A DNA stretch of 64,000 nt from Verpa conica (GCA_033030425.1 JAUFSD010000003.1:1798001-1862000), one strand, 5' to 3'. Positions 1 to 12,661 are shown, counted from the first letter of the stretch. Notes: generated by a model not told the origin, from the letters alone. Program-made: numbers and translations.

Positions 1-2780
1 GATCTTTCGTTGTATGGCCATCTAAAGCTAGGATAGCTTCCTTAGACAAAGATAACTTACCTGGTCTAGTACACAAATAGAGACTTCTTTCCAAAGGGGG
101 ATATATAACTACATCCTTACTAATGCGATATATGAAATTCCAGGACGTAGCCTTTAGAATCAAGCCCCCGAGATTGAAACTACAAAGATACCGATTTTTT
201 TTCTGCGTATACGGTTAAATAATCCAATCAGTACTAGTTCTCACAGCGAAGTTTATCGGAAGTGAAAGGGTAGTGAGAAGTGAGTGGGAAAGTTGAATAG
301 AAGATAAGGTGGGAGTTGGCAGTGAGGAAGGGGAGTAAGAGTAGAGACGTTTATTGTGTTTTTAACTGTTCTTAGTTTATGTACTGATGTACTATAGACG
401 TCGGGATGGGTGTACAAACTATTAATCTCTTCACTCATCCATACAGCAAAGTATATGGAGCGGTGGGTATATCAGAATATATTTGCCGCCGGTATAAGAA
501 GGCTGAGGTCTAGTGCAACAATGAGCATAAGAACGTGCTGTATTTTGGTGTGTGGGTGTTATTGGTCGCAAACTGCTTTTACTGACATATAATAGACCCA
601 TTAGGGGTTGGCCATGGGGTCTTTAGTGAGCTAATACCTAGAAGTGATAAAAGAACCTCTGAAATTTAGAGCCAAGAGCCTTTTTTATATATTATTTTGG
701 GGTCTAGAGCAAAAGAAAAGTATAGACTTTAGAAGTATAGTAATCTCCTCGCCCATCTATTAAGTACACATACGTACGTGCTCGTTCTTACTGTACTTCT
801 CTTCCCCACACTTTCCACTTATATTCATATGAAAAGTCAACCGGTGCCTTCTTCCTATACTCTAAGGACCAACCATGACCTTAACCAACCCTTAGTCTCG
901 ATCTCGTATTGTATCTGGTCTTACTAATTCTGGCAGCCCTTGTAGCTTACTACTTATTACTGTATAGATTCACCTACCATAGTCACGTATTATAAAGGGA
1001 TTACGGAGTTAATTCTAGGGGTGAGAAAAAAGCCACCAAGTGTAAATATGAACTTTTAGCCCCGTTCGTGGTACCTGCACATCGGGTACGCGCGTGCCTC
1101 CAATGGTTCAGCCCGAAAGTTAGCGGAGATGCACCTATTGTGGAGACATACTATGAACAGGCTAGGGAAATCACATTATTTCATGTCTAATACCAAATAA
1201 TTGCACACAAAGGTCATTGGGGGAGCCCAGTACGTAGTTCCATGAACTCACCACCTATAGGTGATGAGGAAATATTATTATCTATCCTAGATCTACTATT
1301 GATTAAAAGTATATGGTTTATTTGACGCCTACTCAAACCTCAGTAGGCAATGTATCACTAGGCGTCACCACTGATCCTGTGTTAAGTGAGTCTACCCATT
1401 CAAGACACGCCTCGAATAGCTAGGCGACCTATCGGAGGGGATGTATAAAAGAAATCAATTTATATCCAGCCCATACAAGGCCCGCACTTCCAACAAACCG
1501 GCCTATTCAGGGCGTGTCCCCTCCAACAGGCCGACCCGTTCAGGGTACGTGCCTCCGACAGGCAGCGTACCACCCCTCCTCCAAACGGATCAGAAAAGGC
1601 GCGTCAGGCTAATTAGCTAATGAGTGATTAGCTATGACTTGCTTTAGTATCGCGGTTCAGTAACCTGATATTTTTCAACGTGACCCCTTCATGCTCAGCT
1701 GATTATTAATTATTAATAATGCAATGTAAATCTGTACGTACTTCCGCTGTCACTTTTTTATATATTCCGACCACGGGAGTATTCTTATGAAGGATTGTGA
1801 AATGAGGCTATTGCGTTTACGCGGGTATATATATTATATTTCTATACCCTAAAGATGGAGAGTTTTGGCATGGGGGGGGAGGGGAGGGGAGGGCTAACTA
1901 GTTAGAGCATCATATATATTTCTCTTGCATGTCGAAATATATATATGCCTAGTTGCTTTCGTACGCGCCCGATCGTCTTAATCTGTCACGAGTATAGTAG
2001 CCAAGTAAGCGCAAGATGTTGGTATTTCTCCCGAAAATATCTTTAGGGGGGCCGGGGGGGGATATATGTTTGTTTTAGACTCCCGGATCCGGTTAAGGGT
2101 AGGTGGGGGGGGAGTGGAGAAATGTTCAGCCTATTATCGATATGGTTCGATGTTTTTTTTTCAGCTCATTTTGGAGAAAGTAATTTTACTTTTTAATAAT
2201 ATCATTCAGTAATGTTAGTATTCCCGAAATGATAAGATTTTTTCCCGTGGTCGCAAAAAAAAAAAGTTAAATAGATACATCGTTATAACTAGTGTCATAT
2301 CAAAAGGGGAAAATGGTCAAGCCATGATATATATAATAAAAAAAAGGTCTAAAAGAATGTAATTATACACAAGTAGACACCAGCCTAATTAACGAATGCA
2401 GATGAAAAGAAACCCTAATGGCAAAAGACTGAAAGCCATATGCAGAAAAATGCCCAAAAGCAAAGAAGTCAATAAAAAAAAAAAAACCCCTCCCGAATAG
2501 AATATAAAAAGGTACTATGAGAAAGGAAAAAGAAAAAGCCAAAAACACCTAAACATACAAAGTCCCAATTCATTTGAGGAAAGTTACAATTTTCGCAAGT
2601 AACCACCGCCTGATATCGTAAAAATAAGGTTAAACAAAAAAAAACTCAAAACAAAAACCCTAATATTTATCGAAGAAACCCCCCCCCCACCACCACGCAT
2701 CCACCTCTTTCTCTCCCTCTCCACTCATAAGAACATAAACTAGTCAACCACAAAGTTAAAGGGCTCGAAATAGTTGGTAT
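1..2780. other. gene-poor AT-rich stretch
   Basis: No reading frame here resembles a protein and none has convincing splice structure. The stretch has many poly-A/T runs, G-runs (for example around 1870-1893 and 2046-2060) and TATATA tracts. Around 1489-1553 there is an imperfect tandem duplication of about 33 bases built on a TCCAACA..CAGGG..GTG pattern. The last part (about 2340-2780) is probably the 3' flank of the minus-strand gene that follows. I see no RNA gene. Confidence 0.6.
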
Positions 2781-3485
2781 TTACTTCTTTGAGAAGATTT
2801 TCTTCCACCTGGGGCCATCAGCTTTGGGATCGGTTTCGACCTGAGCGTTCGCCTTCTCCAGATCGACTGGGATGAAGTTTGAGACACTGTTTGTCGAGTC
2901 GCGTACTGCAGTAGGAGTAGGGGGTACATTCGGCTTGCGAGTGATGATGGGCCTCGACATGGTGAATTCGCCTCGTGCGTTGACCGAAAACCTAGGAACC
3001 AGAGAACGACGTCTGCCTTGGAGTTCCCACTGCTTGCGGCGGCGCATGTACCACAAGTAACTAGCCACGAGACCAGAGATACCGACAATGACCACAACAG
3101 AAATTATACCGATTTGCGCGCCGAGGGGAATGTTGATGAATGTGTCTGAGGTTCCGTCTGCGCCGGCATCGTTCTCTTGTGCTGTCTCGTCAATGAGCTG
3201 GTTCGGGTCGTCATATGATTGACCAGGGATCGTAGGATAATAGTCTCGACTGTCGTTTGCGGTTTCGCTTGGGCTTGGGGTGGCTGAATCGGAGGCAGAG
3301 CTGGATGCTGATTCGGAAGTTACTGTGGGCGAAACAGTAGCAATAGTTGAGGATGGCTGAGGAGTAGTAGTAGTAATAGTACTGACAGACCCGCCTGAGA
3401 CACTGGACTGTGCTAATACAGAACTGAGAGGGGAGAACGCAGCAGCCACAATAAGGGCAATAAGAGTATTTCTTCGGGAAATCAT
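2781..3485 (-). CDS. secreted-then-anchored single-pass membrane protein, Ser/Thr-rich
   Basis: Single-exon gene of 234 residues with no close family that I recognise. The ATG at 3485 is preferred over the upstream in-frame start at 3578 because it places an N-terminal signal peptide at the very start (MISRRN, then a hydrophobic stretch to about residue 25, ending near VLAQ). Next comes a Ser/Thr/Pro-rich region (about 26-85) likely to be O-glycosylated, an acidic stretch, one transmembrane helix (about residues 115-140, GIISVVVIVGISGLVASYLW) and a basic cytoplasmic tail (RRRKQW, then RRRS) of about 95 residues. The plan resembles fungal wall-stress sensors and WSC/Mid2-like proteins, but no WSC cysteine pattern is present. 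A TATA-like element lies about 95 bases upstream of the start. Confidence 0.75.
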   Translation of the reverse strand: MISRRNTLIALIVAAAFSPLSSVLAQSSVSGGSVSTITTTTPQPSSTIATVSPTVTSESASSSASDSATPSPSETANDSRDYYPTIPGQSYDDPNQLIDETAQENDAGADGTSDTFINIPLGAQIGIISVVVIVGISGLVASYLWYMRRRKQWELQGRRRSLVPRFSVNARGEFTMSRPIITRKPNVPPTPTAVRDSTNSVSNFIPVDLEKANAQVETDPKADGPRWKKIFSKK

Positions 3486-3577
3486 GTTGAGAGTAGTAAT
3501 GGTATAGTTGTTTCTTTCTGCGAAGAGTAGTTCGGATCTATGAGAGAGGAAGAGGTGAGCCGTAAAGGGAATAATCA

Positions 3578-3586
3578 CCTTATATA
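3578..3586 (-). promoter_or_regulatory. TATA-like box upstream of the membrane-protein gene
   Basis: Read on the minus strand this is TATATAAGG, 93-101 bases before the proposed ATG at 3485. It is the best core-promoter match between this gene and the next upstream sequence. Function is inferred from position and consensus only. Confidence 0.4.
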
Positions 3587-4557
3587 CCGAGAATGTGGTT
3601 ATAGTAGGTATAAAGCGTCTGAAACCCTCTACTTCGGTGAACTGTAGGTGAGAGGACTGACTGTGATATCGAGGGGGGGGACATCGAGTTGACTTTATCT
3701 CCTGTCAAAAACAACCCCCTTCGCCCGCGCTTATTCTGAGGCAAGCAAAAGATGTTTCGGGACACCGTCAGAAGCGAGAGTCTCAGGGGCTCAAACTCGG
3801 CCAAGGTGTTGGATCCGAGAATAATAATTGGGCCAGGTACCACTGCTACTATTTTGGCCTACTATTTGGGATGCCTTGGCATGTGCACGCGATTCTGTTG
3901 GCCAGTGCCCGGGCGGTTAGGTACGCTGCAGCCTGCAGATGCGGGAGACCTTATCTAACTGTGTGCCTCGACCGATTATCGGACCAGGGCAGAACCCAAT
4001 CTGAATGGCTGTATGTGAGATGTTGGTTATAACGGGGATTAAGGGCGCGCATCACCGCCCATTCAGCATCGGCCCTGGTGTCAAAAGAAAAAATAAAAAG
4101 GGAAAAAGGGAAAATCACGCATTCCAAGTGGTCGCCCATATTTGTTGCCACACCCATTCCCATAACTCTACGTCGCGAATGGTTAGCCTCCCCCACTCCT
4201 CTAGGGTATCATCATTTGGCCCTCTACCCAATGATGCTGGCCTACAGAAGACTCCGGGTGGAAAGACCTGAAACGATCTTCTCCCCCAAAATTGGAGGTA
4301 AGGGTCGCATAAATGGAGGAAATATGTGCCCCGCACCTGCCACCTGTGTTGGAATTCACAACAGTGCAGAGAAAATCGTCCTGGGGAACAACGCGTCAAG
4401 TGTTTCCAGAACCTGATAGCACGCCATGTCATCGAGAGCTATTCCTTTCTTTTTATGGAACGTTGCGATTATGTTGGCTTAGTCCTTGGAAGAACGAATC
4501 GCTGTCTTGGGGGTGTATATGCTCTATCCTATATGGGGTCTATTGCATTTTGTGACA

Positions 4558-4923
4558 TTAAGCAAGACATGGCGGCGTACCAAACCAAAACCCGGGACAC
4601 CAGAAGGCTATGAAACATGAAGAATGCAGGCTTTCTAGAACCATTTTCATCATCGAGTACGTAAAGGAGTCTAATACCGTTCTATAGAAATACCTAATTG
4701 AGCTCATTTTTCTAATAGTACCTAGGTCTACTAGTTTTATGGGCTCAAATATTCTTTTCAGTAGCTCTTCTATAAGACTACTCCTTACACTAAATGCGAC
4801 AGTAAGAAAGAGGTCTTGTATGCCTAAGTACTCATCAGCATCGCTGTAATTCCACTTTACCAGCCGATCCATATAATCTAACGGCAACAGGTTGAAGTTA
4901 CAGCCCTTTAAGACAATATTCAA
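4558..4923 (-). pseudogene. possible decayed coding fragment
   Basis: An open frame of 121 codons on the minus strand begins at TTG, not ATG. Its first two thirds look protein-like: a charged/hydrophobic alternation with segments such as DYMDRLVKWNYSDADEYL and SLIEELLKRIFEPIKLVDLG. The last 25 codons become Cys/Trp/Phe-rich and look like chance translation. No family is recognised and no splice sites extend it convincingly. It could be the remnant of an alpha-helical fungal protein, or chance. Confidence 0.15.
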
Positions 4924-5791
4924 TGACTATAGACGATGACTGACAAAAAACCCGCGACTTAGAGATACATGTAGTTAAAGCATTTTTTCCCTCTCCGAGA
5001 CCCGGATTCTATGCCTATGCATAAGCGAAAAGCGCCATACAAGCACGTGCTCTTGTGGGGAGGGGGAAGAGGGGGGAGAAACCTTCACTTCCTTTTTGCG
5101 GAGAGACTAACTAAAAATGGAGATGTGTTTTCTAAGCAGCAAGGTAGCTGATTGGATCAAAGGAGGTCGATCCTTCTCCTCTATTTTGATTTCCTTGGTA
5201 CTCTACCCCAGTACCGAATTACTTGCAGGGTATTTTATGCTGACCCTCAGACATGCATTAGTGCCCGCGCCTACACACTCGATCATAATAGGCCCACTTT
5301 TTTAGGTGGCTTAATTTTAGGGTTAGACTCGGAACTCGAATGCTATACCCACTTGGGTTGATCCCCTCGGGGTGGGTTGACATGACGGATTCTATGTTCC
5401 AAGAATCTCTTTTTTTTGCACTCTTCCATACAAAACTTTTCTTGGGGACGCCGCTTGATTACATTAAATCGAGATGTCACGAACCATTGGTTGGTTTCCA
5501 GGTTGATCTAAGTCAGTCGGGACCAAAGTATTTTTTTTCTCGAACGGTGCCGCACGCCAGCTTTTCTGGGACCGGTCTTCCTAATCCACTACCTTATTAC
5601 ACCATACCGCACTAACCACCACACTGGAAAAGGAAGAAGAAGAGGAGGAGGAGGAGATGATCAAGTAGATCCACCCAAAGACCACTGTTCCAAGTTTCTT
5701 TATTTTCGGCAGCAACAATATTGCCCAGTCAAAGTTGCAGTTGCAGATGAGGGTGTTGATTACTCCTTTGCCGGCACTCCGTTGCTATCCT

Positions 5792-5811
5792 CACACACAC
5801 ACACACACACC
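5792..5811. repeat. CA dinucleotide microsatellite
   Basis: About ten CA units in a gene-poor region, just downstream of a purine-only GAA/GAG/GGA tract (about 5626-5656). Simple repeat only; no function is implied. Confidence 0.85.
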
Positions 5812-7025
5812 CAACTAGTATTTCTGCTACTGATAAGAATAGCTATCAGGTTTCGAAAGGTTTTGGTCTTCAACCTAAGAGCTTGTCTCGTCCTGGTTTT
5901 GTGCTATCTTGAGATCTAGTATTGCATTGCACTTGTATCTCAGCGCCTGGAGATCTATGTGTACTTTGTTGGGACAAAGATCGATCCTGATGCTCTTTTC
6001 TGAGACTTTAAAATTATCATGGGGCGCTATGACGATTTTTTGTGTGGGGTTACGGCGGCTATGTGGCGTTAGCCTGTGGATATTCATCTCGAGTGAGAGT
6101 TCATGAGATATATAACGCGGAATGGGTGTATATATGACTTTGTTAGTGTAATATCTGCAATAGGGTTCAATTACTAAGGTATTACGATATTAGAGACCTG
6201 TCAGATAACTTGTGCCAATGCGTATTTGTAGTAGATTGCGCTGGCTATGCATAAACATATCTCACTGTACGAGTGCGGCCAGTGCGGGCAGGCTTATCGA
6301 GGCTTAAGGATGTCCATGGCGCCTAAGCATATGGAATATGCCTACCTCTTGGCTACACCGATGTCAAGTCCCGTACGAAGTGTTATAGGGTACTATATTC
6401 ATGCAGCTTAGAGTTAGCGAGGCACAGCACTTATCTGGTACTTTGATAATTTCGCCTATCCTAGCACAGATAGTGTATATCTAGAGTCCAAGCTTTTCGT
6501 TAAAAATGGTCAAATTATAGGTTCGTCTACCAACCAATGTCTATTTGATATGCCTAGCGCGCGGTAGCATATATATATATACGTATTTAGGTGGATTGAG
6601 AGCAAGTGGGGTCCCAAAGAAAGAAAAAACCTGTTTTACACGTTAGGCTGTATCGTCAGGTGCCCATTCGTCCCAACTTGCAGACACTGTACGCTTTCTT
6701 TTTTCCTCTTCTTTGCATTACTTATTTCATTAATACACTGCACTATTCCGTCCAATGCATAAACAGCCAAGGCGAGGCGCAGGAGTAATCGGCGAGGCCA
6801 ACTGCATATTATATAGGGACGGCCTCACTCATTGGGATGTATAAGACAGGGTTTCATTAGAAAGTGAGTTCTTTCAGGATATATGGCCCCCAAATGACCA
6901 CGATAGACTGCGTGTAGTGCGTAAAGCACATACCTATTTCTATATATTTTTCCCAACATGCTGTAGGGTGCCGATTTCCCTGATAACGAAGACAAGAAAC
7001 CGCATAGACCTGTATGTTGGGGGCG

Positions 7026-7433
7026 TTAGTTGCTAGAGAACTCTATCGCAAGTCGATCGGTGCCGCTGTCCTTATCCATTCCCATCCTCTTCATTTCTTC
7101 CGTGAGGATACCTGATGGGAGGCCTCTAGAGCATATCTCAAAGAACCGAGTTCTCTTTGTTCTCCCAGTCCAGAGGCTATCGGGCACAACTTCTTTCCAG
7201 ACAGCGTCGGTTTCAGGCCTATTATTCGTCTGGGTACTGCTGGGGGTATGGGGCCTTGGATCTCTAAATAATTTGCTAATTTGCGGAGTAGGACAGTCGG
7301 CCAGAATATGCCGCAACTTCTAGATAGAAAGCCCTATCGAATCGCTGCACTTTCGCAACTCTGTGTTTATGATCCTGCTCAGCCTAATGTGGGTCTGTCC
7401 TGTTAACACACTCTCCATGAGATCTTTAGATGC
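7026..7433 (-). mobile_element. 3' relic of a LINE (Tad-like) retrotransposon, RNase H / Cys-His end
   Basis: Read on the minus strand from about 7433, the frame gives ESVLTGQTHIRLSRI, then after an in-frame stop (TAG at 7322-7320) LRHILADCP. This order, LTGHxxL..HRI followed by a VxHILxxCP Cys-His motif, is typical of the region just after the RNase H domain at the end of ORF2 in fungal non-LTR elements of the Tad group. The frame stays open to 7026 without a recognisable ending. No reverse transcriptase or endonuclease is visible nearby, so this is a 5'-truncated, stop-containing fossil. It sits about 120 bases from the 3' end of the N-methyltransferase gene, in the same orientation. Assignment to the Tad clade is inference from two short motifs. 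Confidence 0.5.
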
Positions 7434-7551
7434 CTTAGCACAAAGAGATAACTAGGAGGCAGGGCTTGTCAAGAAAAAAAAATCATAGATATATTGAGCA
7501 ACGCTGCTTTGAAGCTATATTCTGTTTATGATTGTGTATAGTTTGGTTATT

Positions 7552-8571
<1,020 letters not shown>

Positions 8572-10265
8572 TTTTTTTTCTCTTCCTTCCCGCGGTTGTA
8601 GTGATTGTGATAAGGGTAGAGTAGATGTGGACCGTGCACCTTCAGCCTGAGAGTATCAAATCAGATAAGATAAGATTAGAGATTGCCACAATGAAACTTG
8701 TTTATCATAAGCGCTCTTTGTTATTTGAATGGTTGGGGGAGGGGGGGAAGGCTGTGCCGTATGCGGTTGGGTTTAAGCAATACACGCAGTTCTGACTACA
8801 GAAGTTTGAGCCGAGTAAGGCGTCTCCAGTGCTTGCGATAGGTGGGGATGGCGACGAGCCCAAAGGCGTCTAACAGATCTTACTATGCTTTTACACAATG
8901 CCTTGTTATTTTTACGTGTGTGCGTACAGTCATTTTTCGCCAGGCTTGGATGCCCCCCTTTTGAATGGGGCAAGATAGCAGGGTTTAGGGCTGGCTGGGC
9001 TATCATAAGCGATCACTCGATTGAACTCTCTAAGATTAGAGGGACCGATAGTTGTTTTTTTGTTTAATTCATTATTTGGAGGAGAGAGCTTTCCGGATTA
9101 TGACTAGGGGTTCTTAAAGGTATATAATACATTATTTTGACCCCTCTTGTTCGCCTTTCAAGTGAACATCCAATTATTCCCGTAGAGTTGAGTCAGTTCC
9201 AGGAGAGTTTTCCCGAGGATAGAGAGACACATGAACCAAATTGGAACCTAGGAGAGATAGGGAGGAGAGTGGGGTATGGTAGGGCGAGGCGGGGAGAGAG
9301 AGGGGGGAGGGGTTAGGCTCAATGCTTTTGTAAGTCAACTTCGGGGAACCCGATATGAGTGATATACGCATCATTACCCCTTCTACTTTCACATAATTCT
9401 TTAGTTGGAAACAACTAACTGAAGGTCAGTCACCTGGCTAAACTCCGTGTCCTATTTTGAAACACGTATTGCTTTTTCACGGGATTACCGTCGCACACAA
9501 AGATTGGCAGAGACAAAGGTCATCTATCTGTGACCTTGTATACGTACTCATTATGACTCTATTAAGGATCGATAGATGAATATGTAGAAGCAACAGAAAG
9601 TTAAGCATGGGCTGTGTGTCTTACGCGGCTAATGGGGATTACGTATAGCTTTATGCAACAGGCGGATGGGGTTCCGTGGGAACAGGGGTTAGGTCTGGTG
9701 GGTAAATTTGAGGAAAGTCAGTGTAAGGCTGTATTCCTATTTATGTAAACTTCTGCTTCATCGAATGAGTTATATCTTTGGAGGGGTAGTAGGAGTCTGC
9801 TGGGTTCCTGTGCTTGACCCCTTTCCTGACGAGACGGATGCGGAGAAACAAAGCGGCACGGGTCTTGGGTGCGCGGAAGGACAAAGTTATAGATGTATCA
9901 TGGATGATCACTCGATTACCTTTTTGTGTCAAGTCAACTGGCCTTTTCACAGTCTGTGCTAGCCAAACCTGCAGGGCCCTATCTCGACCTATTTCCTCAA
10001 GAACCAGAGTATTCCGGAAAAAAGCAATACTATACAAGTGAATAGAGCTCCAAGTAATCAGTAAAACAGCAAAACACAAGCTTCGTTCGCCAAATTTCAC
10101 CCGCAAGGCCCAGATTTATAAATGTACAGAAGAATTATCCACGCCACCCATATTCGTATTCAAAGAGTGGTGTAGGTATAGAACTGAAAAGCGTCATCAT
10201 GTCGAAAGTAATTGTTCTCAACAGTGGGTTCCACAGATTTCTTAATACCCAGCAAAATAAAACAG
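8572..10265. other. intergenic stretch with a G-rich purine tract
   Basis: Short frames on both strands (for example 8773-9006 and 9741-10106 on the minus strand) show no family resemblance and overlap each other. A purine-rich, G-run-bearing tract spans about 9247-9314. Nothing else is supported. Confidence 0.5.
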
Positions 10266-10284
10266 AACCCTAACCCTAACCCTA
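10266..10284. repeat. interstitial telomere-like repeat
   Basis: Three tandem copies of AACCCT (TTAGGG on the other strand), matching the common fungal telomere unit. They lie 26-44 bases past the LSM8 stop codon on the minus strand, so the LSM8 mRNA 3' end or terminator region would contain TTAGGG repeats. Too short to be a telomere; could be a healed break or a Tbf1/Myb-type binding site. Confidence 0.75.
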
Positions 10285-10309
10285 CCACCCCGCATCATCA
10301 CCACGAAGC

Positions 10310-10676
10310 TCACGCGTGCTTCATCCCGCTCAATGGTTCTGCTCTAACCAGTGCCCAATCAATCCCAGAATCCAGCTCATCATCTACAAGCCCACAAACC
10401 GCAACGTTATCGCCGCGGATTAGATATAGCCCATGTTCGACCTGCTGGGTTGGGTCATCAGGTCCTGCCGATGCGGGGGTAAAGATACGTTCGATAGTTT
10501 GCGAGAGGATTAGGTTTGTGGTTTGGTCATGGCCCAAGAGCTTCCCGGTTAAAGTCCGGCCGTCGGAGGTGAGGATTGTGACGGTTTCTGTGCGTTGAAG
10601 GTGGTGTTAGTGGACAAAGTGGGTAGGAGAGGGATGAGGAGGGTTTACTGTTGACGAAAGACTGGAGGTTAGACAT
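10310..10676 (-). CDS. LSM8: U6 snRNA-associated Sm-like protein LSm8
   Basis: Subunit of the nuclear Lsm2-8 ring, which binds the 3' oligo-U of U6 snRNA and is needed for splicing. Two exons, 10676-10649 and 10587-10310, joined across a 61-base intron (GTAAAC..CACAG with a CTAAC branch site), give 101 residues, the expected size. The N-terminus MSNLQSFVNKTVTILTSDGR is the Sm1 start, followed by TLTGKLLGHDQTTNLIL. The Sm2 signature is LIRGDNVAVCG. The tail (DSGIDWALVRAEPLSGMKHA) matches the LSm8 class rather than other LSm proteins. The first exon codes for only nine residues. A TATATAA motif is immediately upstream of the ATG (about 10686-10695). Confidence 0.95.
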
Positions 10677-11110
10677 GGTAGGAGTTTTATATAAATTTGA
10701 GATGACGTCGTGACAGCTGAGGAAAGGAGGGGGGGTGGAATCCTCGGTCGTGGGACTCTTTGGATGCTAGGATAGTAGGTGGTGTTGAAGGCTGGTTAAT
10801 TATGACAGAATGTTCTGTGTACTCGGGTAGGAGAGGGCACACCAGGATCAGCCCTCAATCTCGGAAACTGGTCATTACCGGTCATTACCAGGTTAACATG
10901 GCCCAGTTTTAATTCTATTAAGTGTATATAAATTCTAGAGGTGTTAGAATATCCTATATCAATTTTACATCGTGTGGAAAACACGATATAACCAATCTTA
11001 TCCTTTAGAGTAGAACGTTCATTCCGTCTTCATAGGAGCTAGTTAATGGGATAGATCAAACTTTTGGTATTTATACAAATTATGCACAGCTATAGTAGCA
11101 GTAAAGCCTC

Positions 11111-12259
11111 CTAAACCTTCCTCTTCTTCGCCATAATCTTCCTCCTTCTCTCAAAAGTATCTCCCAACCCTCTCCCAACCCTCTCACCCCCCTCGTCATC
11201 CCCACGTCTCTTCCTACTTTTCTCCAGCAACCTACTACTCTTCCCACCCTTCTCAGCACTCCTCGTTAACCGGTCCAAATCACCCGCGAAATCCCTCCAA
11301 TCCTCACCCCCAAACTGACCACTATCATCCCCACCATTCCGCTTACGTTCCCGTAGCTCCTTCTTACTAAGCTGGGGCAAACGCACAAAATTATTCTCCT
11401 CATAATCCCTACGCTCCTGCTCCTCCCTCCTCTCGCGCGCAGACTTAGTAACTCTTCCACTGGCAACGATCGTAGAACCAATAGAAGGCTGCGGCATCGG
11501 CGCCATAGACATCTCATCAGCAATAAAATCATCCAACATATGAGACTTCTTCCTCCCTGCGTTTCTATCCTCACTCTTCCCATTCGCTGCCGTCGTCGTC
11601 GTCGCAAACTCTGGCATACTCGTCGCTGAGATCCTAGGAGGCCTGTATATACCCTCTTTCGCGGCCTCTCCAACACCCGGTAATGCGGCCGCAGCAGGCT
11701 TGGCTAGCGCAAGAGGATTCGGGCGGAACGAAAGCTCCTTGTTAGCAATTGTTGATGCTGGCGTAGGGATCGCGGCACTGGGTTTTGTGGAGCGTGAGTA
11801 GTCGCCGTAATCATCGTGCTCAACGTCATCTTCGTCGTCGTCGGAAGTGTTGGTTTTGGTTTTTGGTGCTAATGCGCTATTTCCCACTCCGGCTTTGGCG
11901 ATTTCGTCGTCTACGGCGGCGGCGACGACTTTGTCGATTTGGTATTTTAGCTTTGCTTCTAGTGGTTTCACACCCTTCTCGAGTAGTTGTCGAATCTTGA
12001 CAAGATCCTTGACGACTTCGCTTCCGACTTCGCCGTTCTTCTTGGTGCCGTCTAGGGAGCCGGATCGTAGCTTTATAAGTACGAGAAAGACGACGTTGTG
12101 GAGGTAGGATAGTAGTAGTTCATTCTTAATATCGAGAAGGGAGATTCCGTTTTCGGGCGGGGTGATGGGAGGGAATTCTGGAGAGGTGATTGCAGAGGAG
12201 GCAGAGGAGAGAGAGGCTATGAGTGTTGTGAGGGTTTCTAGAAGGTCTGGGGCCGCCAT
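11111..12259 (-). CDS. LCP5: U3 snoRNP-associated protein, Sas10/Utp3/C1D family (Lcp5 / neuroguidin)
   Basis: Component of the small-subunit processome that helps mature 18S rRNA in the nucleolus. Intronless, 382 residues, which is normal for fungal Lcp5. The N-terminal Sas10/C1D helical domain (about 35-115) contains GISLLDIKNELLLSYLHNVV. A middle acidic stretch (DDDEDDVEHDD) follows, then the family's short conserved element YRPPRISATSMPEF (about residues 205-218). The C-terminus is strongly basic (ERRRKIMAKKRKV), as expected for a nucleolar RNA-associated protein. It lies in tandem downstream of RPF2 on the same strand, with about 400 bases between them. The start at 12259 is the first ATG of the frame. 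Confidence 0.9.
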   Translation of the reverse strand: MAAPDLLETLTTLIASLSSASSAITSPEFPPITPPENGISLLDIKNELLLSYLHNVVFLVLIKLRSGSLDGTKKNGEVGSEVVKDLVKIRQLLEKGVKPLEAKLKYQIDKVVAAAVDDEIAKAGVGNSALAPKTKTNTSDDDEDDVEHDDYGDYSRSTKPSAAIPTPASTIANKELSFRPNPLALAKPAAAALPGVGEAAKEGIYRPPRISATSMPEFATTTTAANGKSEDRNAGRKKSHMLDDFIADEMSMAPMPQPSIGSTIVASGRVTKSARERREEQERRDYEENNFVRLPQLSKKELRERKRNGGDDSGQFGGEDWRDFAGDLDRLTRSAEKGGKSSRLLEKSRKRRGDDEGGERVGRGLGDTFERRRKIMAKKRKV

Positions 12260-12661
12260 ATTTGGTGATTGTGGGGGAGGAATTTGAATATCTTTTTCTT
12301 ATTGTAGAGAGAATCTTTTTTTTTTGAGCCTCAGGCTTGGCAGAGAGATTTGTTACCCGGCGCATATAGGGAATGTTTGGAAATGACTGCCCGGGGGTCT
12401 TTTGGGATAGTAAATAGATATAATGCTGGTGTCTAATTGGATTTGAAGCCTGGTGTGTTTAATTTCAGGGAACCCATGAGCCAATTGTTACCAGACAAGC
12501 ACTCATTCGCTGCTCTGACGCCTTGATCACTGAGTTGTATAGTCACTTCGCTTTCATTTTGCTTGTAAATCAAGGGGACGAAGAGTAGCTGAGGTAAATG
12601 TACAAACTTTTATATATGAATACCGACTCATGAACTCCATTAAGTGTATTAGTATTCCCTC

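Larger units (their letters stand above)
3587..7025. other. long intergenic stretch, no gene recognised
   Basis: Several short overlapping frames occur in 3.6-4.6 kb on both strands, but none shows family resemblance. A purine-only microsatellite (GAA/GAG/GGA) lies near 5626-5656 and a CA run near 5792-5811. A weak possible relic at 4558-4923 is listed separately. No tRNA-like B box with a matching acceptor stem was found. Confidence 0.5.

Noticed and set aside
9741..10106. 121-codon minus-strand frame with a hydrophobic start, possible membrane protein
   Set aside because: Start hydrophobicity is weak, the rest looks random, and plus-strand frames of equal length overlap it.
11266..12107. 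Several long frames on both strands over LCP5 (for example 11266-11676 minus and 11785-12107 plus)
   Set aside because: They are Arg/Leu-rich shadow frames of the LCP5 coding sequence with no family resemblance.
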